Below are positions 1 to 11,100 of a DNA stretch of 64,000 nt, piece after piece (position 1 is the first letter of the stretch; each line of letters opens with the position of its first letter). The notes beneath the pieces were generated by a model. The model had not been told where the DNA came from. It was given only the letters and a program-made list of their open reading frames with translations, and did not search any database. This DNA is from Massilia soli (GTDB lineage Bacteria > Pseudomonadota > Gammaproteobacteria > Burkholderiales > Burkholderiaceae_D), in assembly GCF_016809835.1 (NCBI RefSeq), contig NZ_JAFBIL020000003.1:310001-374000 (forward strand), given 5' to 3'. Position numbers and translations under genes: made by a program.

Positions 1-179
1 CCCGCATGGCAGCGAATGGATTTTCTCCAGGTCGCCTCCCCAATCAACGGACCCTGCCGGCGCGCGTTGACAACTTGCTGCCCCATTCCTGTCCCAAAAA
101 TCGCACTCTGGCGCGCAACCCATTACTGTCCTTGCTGAAGCCGTTCTTCCGCAGCGATCCGTATTGTCCAGGTGTCGAG

Positions 180-2459
180 ATGAACGATTCCATCCTTGCC
201 AAAGTGCGGCCCCATGCGCCGGCGATTGCCGTCCTGCTGGTGTGCATGATCGTCACGATCATGGCCAGCCTGTTCGAGCAGCATCACGCCGAAGAGCGCG
301 CCGCGATGCACGCGTCGGCCGATGCGACCCAGTTCCAGCGTTCGCTGCAACAGGGGATCGACGCCTACCTGGCACGCAATCACAGCCTGGCCGCCCATTT
401 CAGCGCGCTCGACGAGGCCCCCGGCGAGGCCGGCGTCGCCTCGTTCGACGCCTACATGCGCTCGGCCGACGGACTGCGCCACAACCCTGGGATGAGTTAC
501 CTTGGCTATATCCGTCCGACTGCGCGCACCGCGCCGGTGACGGAAGCCGTTCCCGATCCGGCGTTTACTTATCCGTACCTGTACATTTTCCCGCACGACG
601 CGCGCGCGCGCAGCGTCGCCTCGCTCGACCATGCCACGTTTCCCGAGCGCTGGCGCGCGCTGCAGCAGGCACGCGATAGCGGGCGCAGCGTCGTGACGCC
701 AAGCCACCTGCCGCTCGCCAAGGTATCGCGCAGTCCGGTAGTGGTCCTGGTCACCCCGATCTACGATCCCAAGCACCCGAGTTCAACAGTGGCGGAACGG
801 CGGCTCGCCCTGCGCGGTTACGTGTTCTCGATCTACTACATCGGCGAAATGATCGACCAGGTCATGGGCAAGGAGTTTCACGCGCTGTTCGACCTCGAAG
901 TCTACGACGGCGAGGTGCGCGCCGAGAACATCCTGTATGACGGCGACCGCCAGGCCCATGCCCTGGAGCGCGATACGGGAATGCCGCTGGCGCACCGCGC
1001 CGGTGTCGATATCGGCGGGCGCGTCTGGCAACTGCTGTTCTATGCCAAGCCGGTGTATGTGCAGCGCTACAACAGCTGGATTGGCGCGGCCATCCTGGTG
1101 TTTGGCTTCGTCATGTCGGCGGCGCTGGCAGCTGGCATGCTGCGCTGGACGCGGCGCTCCCAGGCGCGCTGGAACCAGCGCAGCGCCCAGCTGGAATTCG
1201 ACACGGTGTTCGAGAACCATCCGGCGGCTGTGTATTCGCTCGATGTCGAGCGCCACATCCTCAACACCAATGCCCAGGCCTTGAGCGAATTCAAGGCCCG
1301 GAAACTCGATGTGATCGGCCGGCCGTTCGAGCGCTTCATCGTGCAGGACAAGCAGCAAGCTGCGCGTGCGCGCTTTGAGGAAACCTTGCGCGGCAATGCC
1401 GTGTCGTTCAATTCGGCGGTGGCCGACGGCGACGGTGTCCAGGTGGAAATCAGCGTGATCATGATCCCGGTAAAGGCGGGCCGCGCGGTGGCCAGCGTGC
1501 TGGCGATCGTCCAGAACATCACCGCGCAAAAGCAGCGCGAATGGCGCATGCAGGAGTCGCGCAAGATGCTGCAAATGGTGATCGACAACATTCCGCAGCG
1601 GGTGTTCTGGAAGGATACCAACTTCGCCTTCCTCGGCTGCAACAAGGCCGTCGCCACCGACGCCGGCCTGGCGCATCCTGACGAGATCATCGGACGCACC
1701 GATTTCGAACTGGCCTGGAGCGAGAATGCGCACCAGTACCGCCAGGACGACATCGAAACCCTGCGTACCGGGATCGCCAAGGTCAACTACGAGGAACCCC
1801 AGGATCGCGACGACGGCAGCTCCAGCTGGCTGCGGACCAGCAAGATTCCGCTGACCGACATGGAAGGCAACACCATCGCCTTGCTCGGCTTGTACGAGGA
1901 CATTTCGGAACGCAAGAAGATGGAAAACAAGCTGCGCGAGCTGGCCCATTACGACACCCTGACGGGCCTGACCAACCGCGCCTTCTTCCTGAGCCTGCTG
2001 GAGCGGGCGGTGTCGAACCGGCGCCGGCGCCACGCGCCGCTGGCGCTGATGTACTTCGACATCGACCACTTCAAGGAAATCAACGACTCGTACGGCCATG
2101 ACTGCGGCGACACGCTGCTGCGCGCATTCGCCCGGCGGGTCAGCGACACGGTGCGCGACCAGGACATCTTCGCGCGCCTGGGCGGTGACGAGTTCGCGCT
2201 GATCCTCGACGACGTAGCCGACGTCGCGGTCGCCGCCAGCATCGGCGCGAAGCTGGTGGCGGCGGTGCGGCGCCCGTTCCGGCTGGGCGATCGCAGCGTT
2301 GTCGTCAGCACCAGTATCGGCATCGCCTTCTTCGAGGCCGGCATGGGACCGGACGACCTGATCCGCCGCGCCGACCAGGCCATGTACAGCGCCAAGCGTG
2401 CCGGCCGCGACCGGTATGAAGTGGCAAGCAGTGCAAGCGCGGGGCAACTGATCGGCTGA
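180..2459 (+). CDS. CHASE-PAS-PAS-GGDEF diguanylate cyclase
   Basis: Probable membrane-bound enzyme making c-di-GMP from two GTP in response to a periplasmic ligand. The 759-residue protein has an N-terminal membrane segment (about residues 15-33), a CHASE-like periplasmic region, a second membrane segment (about 300-320), two PAS regions, and a C-terminal GGDEF domain with an intact active-site motif (RLGGDEF). There is no EAL domain, so it should only synthesise. The open frame continues upstream to position 6, but the ATG at 180 was chosen because the extra 58 residues look like untranslated leader and an AGG lies just upstream. Positions 1-179 show no other gene. Family assignment is firm; the signal sensed is unknown. 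Confidence 0.88.
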   Translation: MNDSILAKVRPHAPAIAVLLVCMIVTIMASLFEQHHAEERAAMHASADATQFQRSLQQGIDAYLARNHSLAAHFSALDEAPGEAGVASFDAYMRSADGLRHNPGMSYLGYIRPTARTAPVTEAVPDPAFTYPYLYIFPHDARARSVASLDHATFPERWRALQQARDSGRSVVTPSHLPLAKVSRSPVVVLVTPIYDPKHPSSTVAERRLALRGYVFSIYYIGEMIDQVMGKEFHALFDLEVYDGEVRAENILYDGDRQAHALERDTGMPLAHRAGVDIGGRVWQLLFYAKPVYVQRYNSWIGAAILVFGFVMSAALAAGMLRWTRRSQARWNQRSAQLEFDTVFENHPAAVYSLDVERHILNTNAQALSEFKARKLDVIGRPFERFIVQDKQQAARARFEETLRGNAVSFNSAVADGDGVQVEISVIMIPVKAGRAVASVLAIVQNITAQKQREWRMQESRKMLQMVIDNIPQRVFWKDTNFAFLGCNKAVATDAGLAHPDEIIGRTDFELAWSENAHQYRQDDIETLRTGIAKVNYEEPQDRDDGSSSWLRTSKIPLTDMEGNTIALLGLYEDISERKKMENKLRELAHYDTLTGLTNRAFFLSLLERAVSNRRRRHAPLALMYFDIDHFKEINDSYGHDCGDTLLRAFARRVSDTVRDQDIFARLGGDEFALILDDVADVAVAASIGAKLVAAVRRPFRLGDRSVVVSTSIGIAFFEAGMGPDDLIRRADQAMYSAKRAGRDRYEVASSASAGQLIG

Positions 2460-2536
2460 GCATGCATTTTCCTATTAGCTTTTGCCGGACGGTAGGTTTG
2501 CTATCATTCTGCCAAAGAACACTAGTGGAGAAGCAA

Positions 2537-4738
2537 ATGAGCACCGAGAGCAACAACAATAACGATAAAGACATCCAGCTGCGCGCCGACGCGCTTGAAT
2601 ACCACCGCAGCCCGACGCGCGGCAAGATCGAAGTCGTGGCCACCAAACCATTGTCCAACCAGCGCGACCTGTCGCTGGCGTATTCGCCTGGCGTCGCCTA
2701 CGCCTGCGAAGAAATTGCCGCCGATCCGAACATGGCCGCCGAATACACGTCGCGCGCCAACCTGGTCGCCGTGATCACCAACGGCACCGCCGTGCTCGGG
2801 CTGGGCAATATCGGCCCGCTGGCCTCGAAGCCGGTGATGGAAGGCAAGGGCTGCCTGTTCAAGAAATTCGCCGGCGTCGACGTGTTCGACCTCGAACTCG
2901 ACGAAATGGACCCGGACAAGCTGGTCGACGCGATCGCCATGCTGGAGCCGACCGTCGGCGGCATCAACCTGGAAGACATCAAGGCGCCCGAATGCTTCTA
3001 CATCGAGAAGAAGCTGCGCGAGCGGATGAACATCCCGGTGTTCCACGATGACCAGCACGGCACCGCGATCATCTCCACCGCGGCACTGCTGAACGCCCTC
3101 AAGGTGGTTGGCAAGCAGATCGGCGAGGTCAAGCTGGCCGTGTCCGGCGCCGGCGCGGCGGCGATCGCCTGCCTCGACATGATGGTGCTGCTCGGCGTCA
3201 AGCGCGAGAACATTTTCGTCACCGATTCGAAGGGCGTAATTTACGTAGGCCGCGACGCCAGCATGGAAGCGAACAAGGCGCGCTACGCGCAGGCCACCGA
3301 GGCGCGCCTGCTGGGCGACATCGTCGACGGCGCCGACGTGTTCCTCGGCTGCTCGACCTCGGGCGTGCTGACCGGCGCCATGGTCAAGACCATGGCGTCG
3401 CAGCCGGTGATCCTGGCGCTGGCCAATCCGGAGCCGGAGATCCGTCCCGAAGTCGCGCGCGCTGCGCGCCCCGACTGCATCATCGCGACCGGCCGCTCGG
3501 ATTATCCGAACCAGGTCAACAACGTGCTGTGCTTCCCCTACATCTTCCGCGGCGCGCTCGATTGCGGCGCGACCCGCATCACCGACGAGATGAAGCTGGC
3601 CTGCGTGACGGCGATCGCCGAACTGGCCGAAGCCGAAGCGAGCGACATGGTGGCCTCGGCGTACGAAGGCCAGGACCTGACGTTCGGCCCCGAATACATC
3701 ATCCCGAAGCCGTTCGACCCGCGCCTGCTGGCGGCGATCGCACCGAAGGTGGCGCAGGCTGCCGCCGACTCGGGCGTGGCGGCCCGTCCGATCGAGGACA
3801 TGGCGGCCTACCGCGACAAGCTGGCGCAGATGATTTACCACACCGGTTTCTTCATGAAGCCGGTGTTCACCAAGGCCAAATCGCAGGCGCGCCGCGTGGC
3901 GTACGCCGAAAGCGACGACGTGCGCGTGCTGCGCGCGGTGCAGACCGTGGTCGATGAAGGCCTGGCCAGCCCGGTCCTGATCGGACCCGCGGGCAGCGTC
4001 GAGCGTGCGATCAAAGACGCCGGCTTGCGCCTGCGCCGCGACGTCGACTATACGCTGGTGGAAACGAGCGGCGACGCCACGCTGCATGGTGCGCGCATGC
4101 TCAAGTCGGGCGAGGTCGACGCGCTGATCTGCGGCATGAAGGGCAGCTACGACAGCCATCTTGAACACGTCAGGAACGAGATCGGCACCGCGCCTGGCGT
4201 CGAGGTGCTGGCCGCGATGAACGCGCTGGTACTCGACAAGCTGACGCTGTTCATCACCGATACCTACGTCAACGACCAGCCAAGCGCCGCGCAGCTGGCC
4301 CAGATCACGCAACTGGCCGCCGCCACGCTGCGCCAGTTCGGCCTGGAGCCAAAGGTGGCGCTGCTGTCGCATTCGTCGCAAGGCTCGTCCGAACGTCCTT
4401 CGGCGCGCCGCATGCGTGAAGCGCGCGCGCTGCTCGCCGAGCAGGCGCCCGAACTGCCGCTGGTCGGAGAAGTCCATGGCGACGCCGCGCTGTCGCAGGA
4501 CATCCGCGACATCTACAAGATCGACAGCGGCTTCGCCGGCAGCGCCAACCTGCTGGTGATGCCGTCGCTCGACGCCGCGCATATCCTGTTTAACGTGCTG
4601 AAGGTGGCCGCAGGGAAGGGCGTGACCGTCGGCCCGATCCTGCTCGGCGCGGCCAGGCCGGTGCATATCCTGAGTCCAAGCGCGACCGTGCGCCGCATCG
4701 TCAACATGACCGCAGTCGCGGTCGCCGGCCTGAACTGA
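2537..4738 (+). CDS. maeB: NADP-dependent malic enzyme, MaeB type
   Basis: Cytosolic enzyme converting malate to pyruvate and CO2 while reducing NADP. The 733-residue protein carries an N-terminal malic domain, a Rossmann NAD(P)-binding domain ([13 protein letters not shown], near residue 200), and a C-terminal phosphotransacetylase-like domain. That fusion is typical of MaeB, where the last domain is regulatory. The start at 2537 is preceded by GTGGAGAAG, a good ribosome site; the frame stays open to 2462 without one. It stands alone between a cyclase and a TonB receptor and nothing ties it to them. NADP rather than NAD preference is inferred from the MaeB architecture. Confidence 0.93.
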   Translation: MSTESNNNNDKDIQLRADALEYHRSPTRGKIEVVATKPLSNQRDLSLAYSPGVAYACEEIAADPNMAAEYTSRANLVAVITNGTAVLGLGNIGPLASKPVMEGKGCLFKKFAGVDVFDLELDEMDPDKLVDAIAMLEPTVGGINLEDIKAPECFYIEKKLRERMNIPVFHDDQHGTAIISTAALLNALKVVGKQIGEVKLAVSGAGAAAIACLDMMVLLGVKRENIFVTDSKGVIYVGRDASMEANKARYAQATEARLLGDIVDGADVFLGCSTSGVLTGAMVKTMASQPVILALANPEPEIRPEVARAARPDCIIATGRSDYPNQVNNVLCFPYIFRGALDCGATRITDEMKLACVTAIAELAEAEASDMVASAYEGQDLTFGPEYIIPKPFDPRLLAAIAPKVAQAAADSGVAARPIEDMAAYRDKLAQMIYHTGFFMKPVFTKAKSQARRVAYAESDDVRVLRAVQTVVDEGLASPVLIGPAGSVERAIKDAGLRLRRDVDYTLVETSGDATLHGARMLKSGEVDALICGMKGSYDSHLEHVRNEIGTAPGVEVLAAMNALVLDKLTLFITDTYVNDQPSAAQLAQITQLAAATLRQFGLEPKVALLSHSSQGSSERPSARRMREARALLAEQAPELPLVGEVHGDAALSQDIRDIYKIDSGFAGSANLLVMPSLDAAHILFNVLKVAAGKGVTVGPILLGAARPVHILSPSATVRRIVNMTAVAVAGLN

Positions 4739-4786
4739 AGGAGAGCTTCCATCGCACCGCCATGCAGTCGTTACCCCACCCAGCTG

Positions 4787-7021
4787 ATGCCATTCCTGGC
4801 CGGCGCGCTTGTTTTCGCCGTGCCGGCCCAGGCCCAGGAGCCCGTCGCGACGCCCACCGCGCAGCCGGCGCCCGCGCCGAAGCCAGGCGCGCCAGTCGAA
4901 ACCGTCACCGTCACCGCCGTCAAACAGTCCAACCGCATCGACCGCCAGGTGTATGACGTCAAGGCCGATCCGGCCACCTCGAACGACTCGGTGGCCGACA
5001 CCCTCAACAAGGTGCCGTCGCTGGCGGTGGACGGCGATGGCGCCGTTACCCTGCGCGGCAAGGGCAACGTGCAGATCCTGGTCGACGGCAAGCCATCGGC
5101 CATGATGCAGGGCGAGAACCGGGGCGCCGCGCTGAGCGGCTTGCCGGCCGCCGACCTGGAATCGGTAGAGGTGATCAACAATCCGGGTGCGCAGTTCGGC
5201 AACGAGGGCGGCGGCGGTCCGATCATCAACCTGGTCATGCGGCGCGACCGCACGCCAGGCGGCTTCGCCAGCGTCAACGCCAACCTCGGGACAAACGGCC
5301 GCTACAACACGGCGGTCTTCGGCAACTACACGACCGGACGCATGAGCATGCAAGGCAGCCTCTCGCGCCGCTACGACACCCGCGGCACCAGCGGCGAGAC
5401 CGTGCGCGAGCGTATCGACCCGGTCACGGGGGAAGCGGCGCGCAGCACCCAGTCGTCGCTGGGCGGCAACGAGAACGACTCCACCGGCTTTAATGGCTCG
5501 ATCAGCTACAACCTGGGCGAGCGCGATGTGGTGGGCATGACCGCCAGCTACAACGAGTTCAACAGGGAATCGGCGTCGCGCGACCGCTACGTCGGCACGG
5601 GCGCAACCGGCAGCGTGACCAACGACTACCTGCGCTCCAACCAGGGCATGGGCGCCAACAAGAATGTCAGCCTGGGCGGCCGCCTCGATCACAAGGGCGA
5701 GCGGCCGGGCGAACTGTTCAAGCTCGACTTGCGCGTCTCGAGCAGCGATTCCGGCAACGACACCCGCTACGGCACCCTGTACACGGTGCGTCCATCCGGC
5801 GCGCTCGATAGCATGACGCGGCTGGGTAACGGTAGCGATACCCGGGTTGCCGACCTCACCGGCGACTACGAGCGTCCACTTGGTACCGGCCTCGTCAAGC
5901 TGGGCTTCAAGCTGGCGCGCACCAGCAATAGCCTCGACACCCGCTTCTTCGATATCGACAGCGGCACGCTGGCCGAGTCGGTGAACCGCGCTCGCACCAA
6001 CCGCTTCGAGCTGGACGACAGCACCGCCGCGGTGTACGGCTCGTACCAGTACCGCATCGACAGCCAGTGGAGCGTGCTGGGCGGGCTGCGCGCCGAATAC
6101 AACGAGCTGGACATGCACCAGGTGACGACCAGCATCCGCGCCAGCAACAGCTCCACCGACCTGATCCCCAGCGCGTTCGTGACCTACGGACTGTCGGACG
6201 ACACCACGCTGCGGCTGAGCTACGCGCACCGCATCCGCCGTCCCAACGCGGGCGAACTGAACCCGTTCGTGATTTACCGCGACGAGTTGAACATCTCGTC
6301 GGGCAACCCGAACCTGAAGCCGAGCGGCACCGATTCGCTTGAACTGGGTGTGGAAACCAAGCTGGGCAAGGTGCAGACGACCGTGCGCCTGTACGCACGC
6401 CGCGATGCGGACCTGATTTCGGAACGCCGCATCCTGCAGGCCAACGACGTGCTCCTCACCACCCGCGACAATGCCGGCGACAGCCGCTCGGCCGGTGTCG
6501 AGTTCACCTTCGGCGGCAGGGCGACCGAAAAGCTGACCCTCAACGCCAGCGGCAACATCGGCTACAGCGACCAGTCGGTCCTTGGACGCGAGCTACCCGG
6601 CGACGACCGCCGCAGCGCGGTGTCGGTCACCGGGCGCGGGCGCATCGGCTACCAGATGGATGCCAACAACCAGTTCGGCATGTCCTTGAACGCGACCGGC
6701 AAGCAGCTGTTCGGCGAGGGCTACCGCAAGCCGACCCGCACCGCCGACCTGAACTACCGCCGCAAGGTGACGCAGGCACTGAGCTTCGTGCTCAACGTCA
6801 ATGACGTGTTCGACTCGCAGAAAATGGAAACCGTCACCGAGACCGACCGCCTGCGCGAGCAGAGCATCCGGCGCTTCGGCGGTCGCACGGTGTTTGCCGG
6901 CCTGTCGTACCGGTTCGGATCGTTCAGCGGCGCCGCAGCGCGTGGGCCGGGTGGACCGGGCGGGCCTGGCCGGCCAGGTCCGGGCGGCGGCGGCAGCGGG
7001 CCACGGCCGCCGTCCAGTTGA
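4787..7021 (+). CDS. TonB-dependent outer-membrane receptor
   Basis: Outer-membrane active transporter: an N-terminal plug domain (VETVTV..., NKVPSLAVDGDG, then VEVINNPGAQFGNEGGGGPIINL) followed by a long beta-barrel of the outer-membrane beta-barrel family. The substrate is unknown. Two oddities are visible. First, the ATG at 4787 gives a signal peptide without positive charges (MPFLAGALVFAVPAQA), whereas a strong ribosome site (AAGGAGAG, about 4738-4745) lies 42 bases further up and the frame is open between them. Second, after the last barrel strand (LSYRFGSFSG) there is a Gly/Pro-rich tail of about 28 residues instead of a terminal aromatic residue. The stop overlaps the start of the rhodanese gene, implying coupling. 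Confidence 0.85.
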   Translation: MPFLAGALVFAVPAQAQEPVATPTAQPAPAPKPGAPVETVTVTAVKQSNRIDRQVYDVKADPATSNDSVADTLNKVPSLAVDGDGAVTLRGKGNVQILVDGKPSAMMQGENRGAALSGLPAADLESVEVINNPGAQFGNEGGGGPIINLVMRRDRTPGGFASVNANLGTNGRYNTAVFGNYTTGRMSMQGSLSRRYDTRGTSGETVRERIDPVTGEAARSTQSSLGGNENDSTGFNGSISYNLGERDVVGMTASYNEFNRESASRDRYVGTGATGSVTNDYLRSNQGMGANKNVSLGGRLDHKGERPGELFKLDLRVSSSDSGNDTRYGTLYTVRPSGALDSMTRLGNGSDTRVADLTGDYERPLGTGLVKLGFKLARTSNSLDTRFFDIDSGTLAESVNRARTNRFELDDSTAAVYGSYQYRIDSQWSVLGGLRAEYNELDMHQVTTSIRASNSSTDLIPSAFVTYGLSDDTTLRLSYAHRIRRPNAGELNPFVIYRDELNISSGNPNLKPSGTDSLELGVETKLGKVQTTVRLYARRDADLISERRILQANDVLLTTRDNAGDSRSAGVEFTFGGRATEKLTLNASGNIGYSDQSVLGRELPGDDRRSAVSVTGRGRIGYQMDANNQFGMSLNATGKQLFGEGYRKPTRTADLNYRRKVTQALSFVLNVNDVFDSQKMETVTETDRLREQSIRRFGGRTVFAGLSYRFGSFSGAAARGPGGPGGPGRPGPGGGGSGPRPPSS

Positions 7022-8139
7022 ACGGCCTTGCCGCCAGCGCCGGCTTCGGCTTTCGCCGCGACCTGCCGCGCTGGCGCCAGCTGGTCACGCCTGCGTGGTT
7101 AGCCGCGCTGGTCGCGGGCGCGCCCGTCATTGCGGCACCGGCCAATGGCTGGCTGCTGTTTGAAGTCGGCTTCGGCGGCGCCGAGGCATTCGCCCACAGC
7201 CATGTTCCTGGCGCCGGGTACATCGATACCAGCCGGCTTGAAGGTGGTCCGCTGTGGAACAAGGTGGCGGACGCGGAACTGGAACAGCTGCTGCTCGGCC
7301 TTGGCATCCGCCACGACGTCACGGTGGTGTTATATGGCCGCAACAACCTGGCCGCCGCCCGCGCCGCGCACCTGCTACTGTACGCAGGCGTGGAAGACGT
7401 GCGCCTGCTGGACGGCGGTTTCAGCGCATGGAACAGCGCCGGCCTGGCGGTCGGGCAAGGTGTGCAGCGCAAGCATGGTGCAGCCGCCAGCTTCGGCGCC
7501 GCCTTCCCGGGGCGCCCGGATTACCTGATCGGCATGACGCAGGCGCGCAGCCTGCTGGCCTCGCACGACGGCACGCTGGCCAGCATCCGCACCTGGAACG
7601 AATTTAGCGGAAGGACGTCGGGCTACCACTACATCGCAGCGCGCGGCGATATCGCCGGCGCGCGCTGGGGTCGCGCCGGCGACGGCGACGATGTCAACAG
7701 CATGGCCGCTTACCACGACAGCAATGGGCGCATGCTGCCCGCCGCGCAGATTCGCCGGATGTGGGAAACCAACGACATCCACGCCGGCCGCGACACCGCG
7801 TTTTACTGCGGCACCGGCTGGCGCGCGTCGCTGGCATTCTTCTATGCCTGGTTGATGGGCTGGGAGCGCATCGCCGTCTACGACGGCGGCTGGTGCGAAT
7901 GGAGCAGGGACGCCGCCAACCCGGTGCTGCGCCGGGTCAGCTTGGACATGCCGCCATTGAGGCGACGTCAAGCAGCTGTTGTTCAAACTGCTGCGCCGTC
8001 ACTGGCTTGCCGAACAGATAGCCCTGGTAGGCACGGCATCCCTGGCGGTTCAGGAAATGCCGCTGTTCTTCCGTTTCCACCCCTTCCGCCATCGCCGACA
8101 GGCCCATGCTGTCGGCCAGCGTCAGGATCGTGCGGGTAA
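7018..8139 (+). CDS. tandem-domain rhodanese (sulfurtransferase)
   Basis: Thiosulfate/3-mercaptopyruvate sulfurtransferase-like protein with two rhodanese domains. The catalytic loop is C-G-T-G-W-R with the cysteine at residue 264, resembling the YnjE-type loop. The start is a TTG at 7018 that overlaps the stop of the upstream receptor (TTGA), so translation is probably coupled. Family-like sequence ends near residue 305 (...DGGWCEWSRDAANPV). The remaining 67 or so residues are Pro/Arg/Ser-rich, low in complexity, and lie entirely antisense to the 3' end of the neighbouring EAL gene. This suggests a lost stop codon or a frameshift. The physiological sulfur acceptor is unknown. Confidence 0.8.
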   Translation: MNGLAASAGFGFRRDLPRWRQLVTPAWLAALVAGAPVIAAPANGWLLFEVGFGGAEAFAHSHVPGAGYIDTSRLEGGPLWNKVADAELEQLLLGLGIRHDVTVVLYGRNNLAAARAAHLLLYAGVEDVRLLDGGFSAWNSAGLAVGQGVQRKHGAAASFGAAFPGRPDYLIGMTQARSLLASHDGTLASIRTWNEFSGRTSGYHYIAARGDIAGARWGRAGDGDDVNSMAAYHDSNGRMLPAAQIRRMWETNDIHAGRDTAFYCGTGWRASLAFFYAWLMGWERIAVYDGGWCEWSRDAANPVLRRVSLDMPPLRRRQAAVVQTAAPSLACRTDSPGRHGIPGGSGNAAVLPFPPLPPSPTGPCCRPASGSCG

Positions 8140-11100
8140 TTGCTGCATCGGCGGGGCTGGTCACAATATCGCGCACGAACGAGCGGTCGATCTTGAGCTG
8201 GTAGATCGGCAGCCGCTTCAGGTAGGTCAACGAGGAATAGCCGGTGCCGAAGTCGTCCAGCGAGATGCCCACGCCGGCGGCGTTGAGCCTGCTCATTTTT
8301 TCGATCGAGGCCTCGACGTCATCGAGCAGCAGGCTTTCGGTGAGTTCCAGCTTCAGGCGCCGTGGATCGGCGCCGCTGCGCGCCAGCGCGGCCATCGCCT
8401 GCTCGACGAAATCGGGTTGGTGGAACTGGCGCGGGCTGACGTTGACCGAGAGGCTCAGCTGGGCCAGGCGCGGCTGCTGCTGCCATGCCACCAGGCGCGC
8501 GCAGGCTTGTTCCAGCACCCACGCCCCGAGCGGCACGATCAGACCGGACGATTCGGCCGCGCCGATGAACTCGGCCGGCGCCACCATGCCGCGCTGTGGA
8601 TGCTGCCAGCGCAGCAACGCTTCGGCGCCGGTGATGCGGCCCTCGGCATCGACCTGCGGCTGGTAGTGCAATTCGAAGTGGCGCTGCGCCAGGGCGAGGC
8701 GCAGGTCGCCATCTAGCGCGGCCCGGGCGCTGACCACCGCCTGCATGGCCGGGTCGAAGAAGCACATGGTATTGCGGCCGTTGGCTTTGGCCTGGTACAT
8801 CGCCAGGTCGGTCTGCTTGAGCAGGTCTTCGACACTGGCCTGCTTGCCGCGGAACACGCTGATGCCGATGCTGGAAGTGCAGCTGTGCTGGTATGCCCCG
8901 AAAATGTAGGGTTCTCCCTGGCGCGCCAGCAGCTTCTCGCCGATCTCGCGCGCCTGTTCCGCGGCCAGTCGCGGGTCGTCGGCCAGGTTTTCCAGCATGA
9001 TGACGAATTCGTCGCCGCCCAGCCGCGCCACAGTGTCGTTTTCGCGCACGCAGGCCACCAGGCGGCGCGCGACCTGCTGCAGGAGCAGGTCGCCAACATT
9101 GTGCCCGAGGGTGTCGTTCAGGTCCTTGAAGTTGTCGAGGTCGATGAACAGCAGCGCGCCGCACTGGCCGGCGCGCTCGCTGGCCGCCAGCGCGTGCGCA
9201 AGCCGCTCCATCAGGCAGCGCCGGTTCGGCAGCTGGGTGAGGAAATCATACAGCGCGAGGTTGCGGATTTCCTGTTCCGATGCCTTGCGTTCGGTGATGT
9301 CGGTCATCGCGCAGACGTGCTGGGTGATCTGGCCGGCGGCGTCGCGCACCGCCGTGATCACCATGCCGCTCGGGAAGAGCGTGCCGTCCTTGCGGCGCTG
9401 CCAGACTTCGCCTTGCCACGCGCCATCGGTTGCCACGGCTATCCACAGGGATCGCATGAACGCCTCGTCGTGGCTGTCAGGGTCGCACACGGACAAGGGG
9501 CGGCCGAGCAAATCGCTTTCCGAAAACCCGGTGATCGCAAGATACGCCTGGTTCACCTGCAGCACCATGTTCGCCGCATCCGTGATCGCCATGCCTTCGT
9601 GCGATTCGAAGGCGGTGGCGGCGACCCGCAGGTCGGCATCGGCCTTGCGTTTCTGGCGCAGGTACAGCAAGGTCGCCGTGGCCGCGGCGATGACGACGCC
9701 GCCGGCAAATTCGATCACCAGGAACAGCCAGAAGCGCCGCGCCCCATGGTGCAGCAGCGCGGGCAGCGGACGCGGCGTGTACACGACCAGTTTCAGCTTG
9801 CCGGGTACGCCCACTTTGGCCAGGACCTGCGGCATGTCCTGGGCGCCGATGGTAACGACGTCATTCACCGCCTGGGTCTGCCATTGCGCCAGCCGGAGCG
9901 TGTCGAAACTGGCGCGGCCGTAGCGCTGGAGCCGCTGCTCCTGGCTCATCGCCGCTAACGGCGCATCAGGCATCGCGGCCAGCAGCATGCCCGGGGCCGT
10001 GGCGTGGATGACGACGCCGGCTGCGTCGGCGATCCATGACTGGCCCGGCGCCACCGCCGATGCCAGCCGGGCCATGTTGAGCTTGATAATGGCGATGCCA
10101 ATCGTGCGGCCGTCAACCACGATCGAGCGCGCGAAGAACAGGGCGCCGGTGCCATCGAGGCTCTTGCCGAACTGCTGGCCCTGGCCCGTGGCGATGGCCA
10201 GCTTGTAATAGTCGCGGTTGGCGAAATTGTTGCCGACGTGGATGGCCGCATTGGCCAGGTCGCTGGTGACGATGCCGTCGCCAGCGGCATTCAGGACGAA
10301 CATGCTGTCCACATGCAGGGATGCGGCCGCCCGCGCCAGCGATGCGTTCAAGCGCTGCAACGCCGGGTCGTTCTGCCACCTGGCCTGCGTGACTGCGCGC
10401 TCGTCAGGCCGGATTGGCGGATGGACCTGCGCCACCCGGGTCATGTCGGCGTCGCGCGCCAGCATCAGCGACAGGCCGTTGAGGTAGATGGTGGTCTGTT
10501 CGAGGAAGCTGGCGGTCGTGGCCGCCTGTTCGAGCGCCAGTTGCCGCTCGCGCTGGTAGTCTGCGTCCTCGATGCGCAGTTGCAGGTAGCCGGCGCCAAA
10601 CCAGGCCGCGGCGGTCCAAGCGGCGACCAGCAGGCCGATCGGCAAGGAGGAGCGCTGCAGCGAAAACAGGCGGCGCTTGTCGAGGTAGGTCGCGACGATG
10701 GCGACCACGAGCAGCAGACTGGTACACACCAGTACGGCCGCTGCCAGCTCACCCGGGCTGACCATCAGGGCGCTGCCCGGGTTGTCCTTGCCGCGCACAA
10801 AGTGGGACGCCGCCATCGCGGCGTAATGCATGCCCGCGACGGCCAGCCCGAGGACCAGCGCGCTCAACGCCCTGGCGCCGCGGCGCCAGCGCGCCTGTGG
10901 GCGCACCAGGTGGAACCTGAGCCACAGCGCCAGCGTTGACAGGCCGACGGCGAGCACGATCGACAGCAGGAACAAGCGCAGGTCGTAGCGGATCACGCCG
11001 CCAAATTCCATCGCCGCCATGCCGGTATGGTGCATGGCGGCGATACCTGCGCCAAGCAGCACACCTGCGCCACACAGGCGGCGCGGGCTCGGCGGTCCCC

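Noticed and set aside
2522-6229. A 1235-codon open frame on the minus strand across maeB and the TonB receptor.
   Set aside because: It is antisense to two clearly identified genes and its sequence is His/Arg/Ala/Val-rich in the way GC-rich antisense frames are.
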